Source: Arthrobacter sp. ZGTC412 (lineage in GTDB: Bacteria; Actinomycetota; Actinomycetes; Actinomycetales; Micrococcaceae). From it: DNA of 64,000 bases. The notes below the pieces were generated by a model that was given only the letters and a program-made list of their open reading frames with translations, was not told the DNA's origin and made no database searches. The translations under genes and the position numbers were made by a program. Location of the stretch: positions 62,001 through 126,000 of the forward strand of contig NZ_PJII01000008.1 of assembly GCF_002929215.1 (NCBI RefSeq), read 5' to 3'. Positions within the stretch are counted from its first letter, which is position 1. Each line of letters starts with the position of its first letter. Shown here in pieces: positions 60,350-64,000 of the stretch.

Positions 60350-61447
60350 GTGGATCAATCGGCTACTCCTCTAACGGTAACGGAATTTGAAGGCGAGCTA
60401 TTCGCGGGGAGATATCAGGTCAAAGGCATTCTGGGTTCCGGGCAGGCCGGAAACGTTTATTGGTGTGAAGACACTGTAGAGACTGGCCGTGTGGCACTAA
60501 AGCGTCTGGGAACCAACAATGCAGGTCCTTGGGCGGAAGCTCAGTTTCTTCGGCAGTTGCAGGACGACCACATAATGCCGATACGGCATGCGTTCGCCGA
60601 TTCAGGCGCCAGGTATCTGGTTACGGGAGTTGCAGAACACGGTACGGTCAATGACCGCATTGTTGCCTCCGGACCAATAGGCCTCAGTCCAAGAGATGTA
60701 ATTCGCTGGACTCGCCAAACTTGCCTCGCTGCCGCACGCGCGCATGACCGAGGGCTCATTCACAACGACGTCAAGCCAGCCAACCAATTCCTCACCAGTG
60801 ACGGTGCGTGTCAATTGGGAGATTTCGGCAGCGCAACGCTTCTAGCACCTGGGGCTTCGAGCACAACGACCAACGGCTTCACATATGAGACGGTCGCACC
60901 GGAAGTACTCCTTGGAACTCTCACCGCATCACCCTTGACCACCGTAAGGAGCGATGTCTATTCGATAGGAGCAAGCGCATATTGGGCGCTGTCCGGCACT
61001 CCTGCACAGCGGATGCTACCGTCGGAGGACGACCATGACTTTATGGTCCGACTAATAGAAGGCAGTCCCCGAGTTGCCCTCGTGGCGCCTCATGTTTCCA
61101 ATCAACTAGTGCGGTGCTTAGCAAAAGCGATGTCCCCCGACCCCTTAGACCGCTTTCATGATGCGAGAGAGTTTATGACCGCATTGGGACAAGTTCCGGT
61201 GGGTACGCGCACGTGGGAGCGCGTAGCGGCCCACCCGGGACATGAGGCGTGTTGGAAAGGAACACCGCTGAAGGCCGGCAAACCCATTATTGAAACTTGT
61301 CTTCGGGGCGGGGATTCCCCCGATGCGCGCATAATTCAGAGCAGTTACAAGGGTTCCGGGCGACGTGTTCCTAACGGATTTGCAAAGGCTACCTCCGCGA
61401 ACGCATTCAGTGTTGTCAGGAGCGTAATCCGGAGCCTGAAAACATAA
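60350..61447 (+). CDS. Serine/threonine protein kinase with unusual C terminus
   Basis: A 365-residue protein. The kinase domain (about 20-285) has glycine loop LGSGQAGNVY, Lys51 in VALKRLG, Glu63, catalytic loop HNDVKPANQ (Asp140, Lys142, Asn145; HRD is changed to HND), DFG at 158-160 and APE at 183-185, so it should be active. No membrane segment is found, unlike PknB-type kinases. The C-terminal ~75 residues (RTWERVAAHPGHEACWKG...) are a separate small basic domain, unassigned. Begins with GTG at 60350 without a ribosome binding site; may be leaderless. Confidence 0.8.
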   Translation: MDQSATPLTVTEFEGELFAGRYQVKGILGSGQAGNVYWCEDTVETGRVALKRLGTNNAGPWAEAQFLRQLQDDHIMPIRHAFADSGARYLVTGVAEHGTVNDRIVASGPIGLSPRDVIRWTRQTCLAAARAHDRGLIHNDVKPANQFLTSDGACQLGDFGSATLLAPGASSTTTNGFTYETVAPEVLLGTLTASPLTTVRSDVYSIGASAYWALSGTPAQRMLPSEDDHDFMVRLIEGSPRVALVAPHVSNQLVRCLAKAMSPDPLDRFHDAREFMTALGQVPVGTRTWERVAAHPGHEACWKGTPLKAGKPIIETCLRGGDSPDARIIQSSYKGSGRRVPNGFAKATSANAFSVVRSVIRSLKT

Positions 61448-62430
61448 TCTTTGGTACCTACTCGAAGCGGGCCACAACCTGCCCTCGGCTTCCCGATGGT
61501 ATCGAGCTTCAAACTACGGCTTGGCAAACCTCACAAAGTGCATGTCTTCCATTGTGATCCTGAAACGAGCGACGTGATTTGCTGGAGCAAGGAGGCGTCT
61601 GATGCTCTTCGGCGCAACGGTGGCTATCGTCCCTTCTCTCGAAGCGAATGGTCATCTCGCCGCGCACCCCCCAATCTGAGGAGCCGTGTCGCGCAGTACC
61701 TACCCACGTTTCTGTGTCAAGGTGGCAGGACCGGGAGGGGGAGCGTCCGCTTGACAGACGGGGCAGGTCCGCTACTCTCAATCGGCTCAGCCGGCAGAGC
61801 GATGCACTCGTTCCGAGGATGTGCCGACTTGGCACGGCACCACTGAACAGACAAGAAGCCCAGGCTGCCACTCTGGATGTCGGTGCCTCACCGGTAGTTG
61901 CTGTCATATGGGTGGTCGGCAGCACGTCCCATCGACGCACCAGAAGCGGACGTTGACCTCTGGACGTCCTTTGCGCAGTACATCGCGACCGTCTTACAGA
62001 TGTAGCGACGGATTCGGGCAATGCCTGCGTTGACGCGGTCCGGCTCCCGCCCCGACAAGATTTCGAAGGGGCAGCCGCTGGCATGCCCGATGTGCGGCAC
62101 ACCCTTCCTCGGGAACGCGGCCGCAAGGCAATCTGCTGTTCTAAGGAAAGCAATGGGCACGCTACCTATCAACGAATCTGAAAACGCCCCTTCTTCGATG
62201 GGCAGCTATCGTATCGAAAACCCCCGTACTTCCTGCGGAAGGGCGCTGGAACCTAACGCTCACTCGTAGCGCTGGACCCGAGCGGCTAGCCGAGGGCGCT
62301 GCGCCTTTGTCGGTGACGGTCGAAAAGTGAGCCATTGTGACGGTGGCGGAATGGCTCACTTTTCGACCATCATTGACGCGCCTGAGAGCTGTGGCGAGGC
62401 ATCGCGACCTCGATCGAGAGTGTTCTCGTT
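61448..62430. other. About 980 bp of decayed DNA without an intact gene
   Basis: No frame is convincing over its whole length. Protein-like fragments occur in different frames: LFGATVAIVPSLEANGHLAA near 61600-61660, DAPEADVDLWTSFAQYIA near 61940-61990 ending in a stop, and SKGQPLACPMCGTPFLGNAA (a CxxC zinc knuckle) near 62060-62115. These suggest one or two genes that followed the kinase and have broken down, possibly of the phosphatase or vWA kind that accompany such kinases. The 19-bp inverted repeat lies at the right end. Confidence 0.45.
62318..62368. repeat. Perfect 19-bp inverted repeat, IS-end-like
   Basis: Arms 62318-62336 and 62350-62368 (GGTCGAAAAGTGAGCCATT and its complement) are perfect, with a 13-base spacer. 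The arm resembles the ends of IS21-type elements as I remember them, but no transposase gene is near. It could also act as a terminator hairpin, although no T-run follows. Confidence 0.6.
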
Positions 62431-62842
62431 TTGCACACGTTGCTGAAACCGGGGATGGGTAGTTTTTGTGGCGCAAAGTACAGGGCGAGGAAGGGTGGCG
62501 CCGAGAGACATATGCGTTCAATGAACGCGTCGGTGCGCTTGCAAGAGCAGTACGGATATGAATCGGCTTACTGCGGCGAGCCCACCAAAGCGAACGGTCC
62601 AAAAGGAACACGTTATTCCGCTGTGTGTGGCCGCCAGGCACTCGGTAGGCAATATTTTCCGGCTTGTGCGGGGATGCAACGCATCCAAGGTGGACCCAAT
62701 CATTGGAATGGAGGATGAGCTTGCTTCGATTCGAGCGAGCCTGAGCAGTAAAGGCCGAGCTGCTGGCCCCTGTCTCGCGAACTCGGGGAGACGGCATAAG
62801 CTTGCCCTACAAAACCCCCAAGGAAGGGAAACCCTACGGATG
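62431..62842 (+). pseudogene. HNH endonuclease, frameshifted
   Basis: The first part reads LQEQYGYESAYCGEPTKANG in one frame (the CxC/xCG zinc-knuckle side of an HNH nuclease). From about 62605 the next frame continues EHVIPLCVAARHSVGN and LVRGCNASK, the His and Asn/Cys part, ending EGKPYG with the stop at 62842. The shift is in the run AAAAGG near 62601-62606; removing one base joins both halves. The stop overlaps the next gene's ATG (ATGA). A sequencing error is a real alternative, in which case the gene is intact. Confidence 0.6.
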
Positions 62843-64000
62843 ACGGGTGTGCAATCGGCCGCTAGCCTAGTTAGCTTGGCTTCTAGCCGCGCCAGTGAAG
62901 CTGAAGACTATGTCTTTTTGCCTTCCGGTGTTGCTGAGGAAACGTTGCGTGCATTTGGCGATGGGCAGGCGGTCGATAGCCGAGATACGGCTGCTGCTGT
63001 CCTGGATGATTCGAAGAAGAAATCCCGCCGCAGGATGGATTACTGGCTCAAGGCGCTGAGTCCTGAAGTGATTCTTGATAACGGCCTGCTCTGGTCAGTA
63101 TTAGGAGAGTCGGCTGAAGGCCTGTATGTCGTCAGAAAGGCCGGCTTCAATAAATTGCAGTGGATGATCGCGGCGGCCGCAGGCGGGACCGATTGCGCCT
63201 CCAGTGCCCTCGGGGGCTTCGTTGCGGCGTCTGCCGAGTGGATCGCAGCGGATATTCTGGCCAACAGGTTCCGGCAAGCCCAGTTCAAGGCCAGTCGAGG
63301 CGTTGATACGAATCCGTGGTTTGAATCCGCCCGACGTTACATGCACGTCGCAGTTCACTTAGGGTGGGCGTCGGAGCTCATCTGCATGTCCGTGGCCCAC
63401 GAAGTCGCGGACCAAAGCGACAAGTATGCAGAGTTGAGTATCGTCACCCCCAATGCGGTGAGCGAGATTTTCAAGTGGGTGGAAGCAAAAGGACTAAGCC
63501 GCGACGCCGATGTCTCGGACGGGCCTGCCGTTGGAGTACCTGAGCTTTCGGGGGATGCTCTTGCACTTCTGGACGCACTTTCTTTATCACCAGGTCTTCT
63601 TAGAGGAAGTCCTTCGGACGCTCTGATGCCCGACCTCCGCAACGAGGAATACCCGTTCGTTCGATTTACTAGTGGGGTTATGCCCATATCGGACCGGGAA
63701 GCGAGTTGTCGTCTGGAACTCGCCCTGTTCAGTCTTGCTCGCCGTTTGTTGAAGGATGACAAGGATCGGTCTGACCTGTTCGAGGCCACAGTACGGCGCT
63801 CACTGCAACTAACCGTCCCTAGCGACATGGTGGTGGGCGACGGGGAGGCAGCCTGCCCCATTCCCGATAGCAAGAATCCAGGCGAGACTGACTTTGTCCT
63901 ACGAGGGGTGGCTTCAACGTACATCGGCGAGTGTAAATCAATGGTGGCCTCGCCAAAGGCCACGAGCGTCATCAACAGCTTTCAAACCGATGTCGGCAAA
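62839..64000 (+). CDS. Large protein with C-terminal PD-(D/E)XK-like motif (partial, runs off the window)
   Basis: 387 codons are open to the window edge. Residues 1-330 are soluble, mixed alpha/beta, with no recognised domain (for example DSKKKSRRRMDYWLKAL and SARRYMHVAVHLGWASEL). Near the edge, Asp351 in GETDFVLRG, 12 bases-of-chain further Glu364-Cys-Lys366 in YIGECKSM, form a restriction-enzyme-like PD-(D/E)XK pattern. It is translationally coupled to the HNH gene by ATGA overlap, so the two probably form one system. Start ATG 62839 follows GGAAGGGAAA at some distance. The C terminus is outside the window. Confidence 0.68.

Noticed and set aside
61509-62153. Minus-strand frame of 214 codons in the decayed region
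   Set aside because: Arg/Ser-rich composition without motifs; protein-like fragments are on the plus strand.
62162-62797. Minus-strand frame of 211 codons across the HNH gene
   Set aside because: Arg/Ser/His-rich, spans the inverted repeat, and is opposite recognisable HNH motifs.
63040-63975. Minus-strand frames under the last gene
   Set aside because: Antisense to a continuous plus-strand frame with a coupled start and a nuclease motif.

Overview
The window is high-GC, actinobacterial chromosomal DNA. Gene content and order (a mixed his/trp block, trpE followed by a Trp-associated membrane protein and an HGxxPAAW protein, a rib operon behind an FMN riboswitch, DUF3000 beside RNase D, a tRNA Gly-Cys-Val array) point to the Micrococcaceae, most likely Arthrobacter sensu lato (Arthrobacter/Pseudarthrobacter). 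This is inferred from gene content; no database was searched.

Region 1 (1-14.5 kb) is core metabolism: the end of a fatty-acid beta-oxidation operon with a perfect palindromic operator candidate, RNase D, DUF3000, a threonine aldolase, an SDR coupled to a DUF6421 protein, MsrB, an alpha/beta hydrolase, a YbaK/SufE/sulfurtransferase cluster, ZapE and an MT0933-type antitoxin-like protein. Region 2 (14.6-17 kb) holds an intact IS30-family element next to a five-gene tRNA array (Gly-Cys-Val-Gly-Val, minus strand) and a tRNA-Val(CAC) on the plus strand. Region 3 (17-45 kb) is a long plus-strand biosynthetic stretch: def-fmt-rsmB-rpe; FMN riboswitch and ribD-ribE-ribB-ribA-ribH; hisE-hisG-hisF, hisI; trpE, trpC-trpB-trpA; lgt; gltB-gltD; pyk. 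A minus-strand ANTAR response regulator faces pyk across a perfect 18-bp terminator stem.

Region 4 (45.3-64 kb) starts right after a tRNA-Leu(CAA) gene and looks like a genomic island: no housekeeping genes, less uniform base and codon use, pseudogenes, and one nuclease or defence-type gene after another. In order: an unrecognised helical protein, a PIN-domain protein, a GNAT protein, a DUF4365 nuclease-like protein, a frameshifted CoiA-like gene, a HAD fragment, a 2071-residue nuclease-STAND NTPase with an overlapping helical partner (AVAST type III-like), an RNase-H-fold (DUF3010-like) protein divergent from a Ser/Thr kinase, a decayed stretch with a 19-bp inverted repeat, and at the edge a frameshifted HNH gene translationally coupled to a large protein carrying a D-x12-E-C-K nuclease motif that runs off the window. 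No integrase is visible, so the far boundary is outside the window.

The most promising undescribed systems are the HNH plus large-nuclease pair at the right edge and the kinase/RNase-H-fold divergent pair. The STAND protein pair is probably a divergent member of a known anti-phage class.
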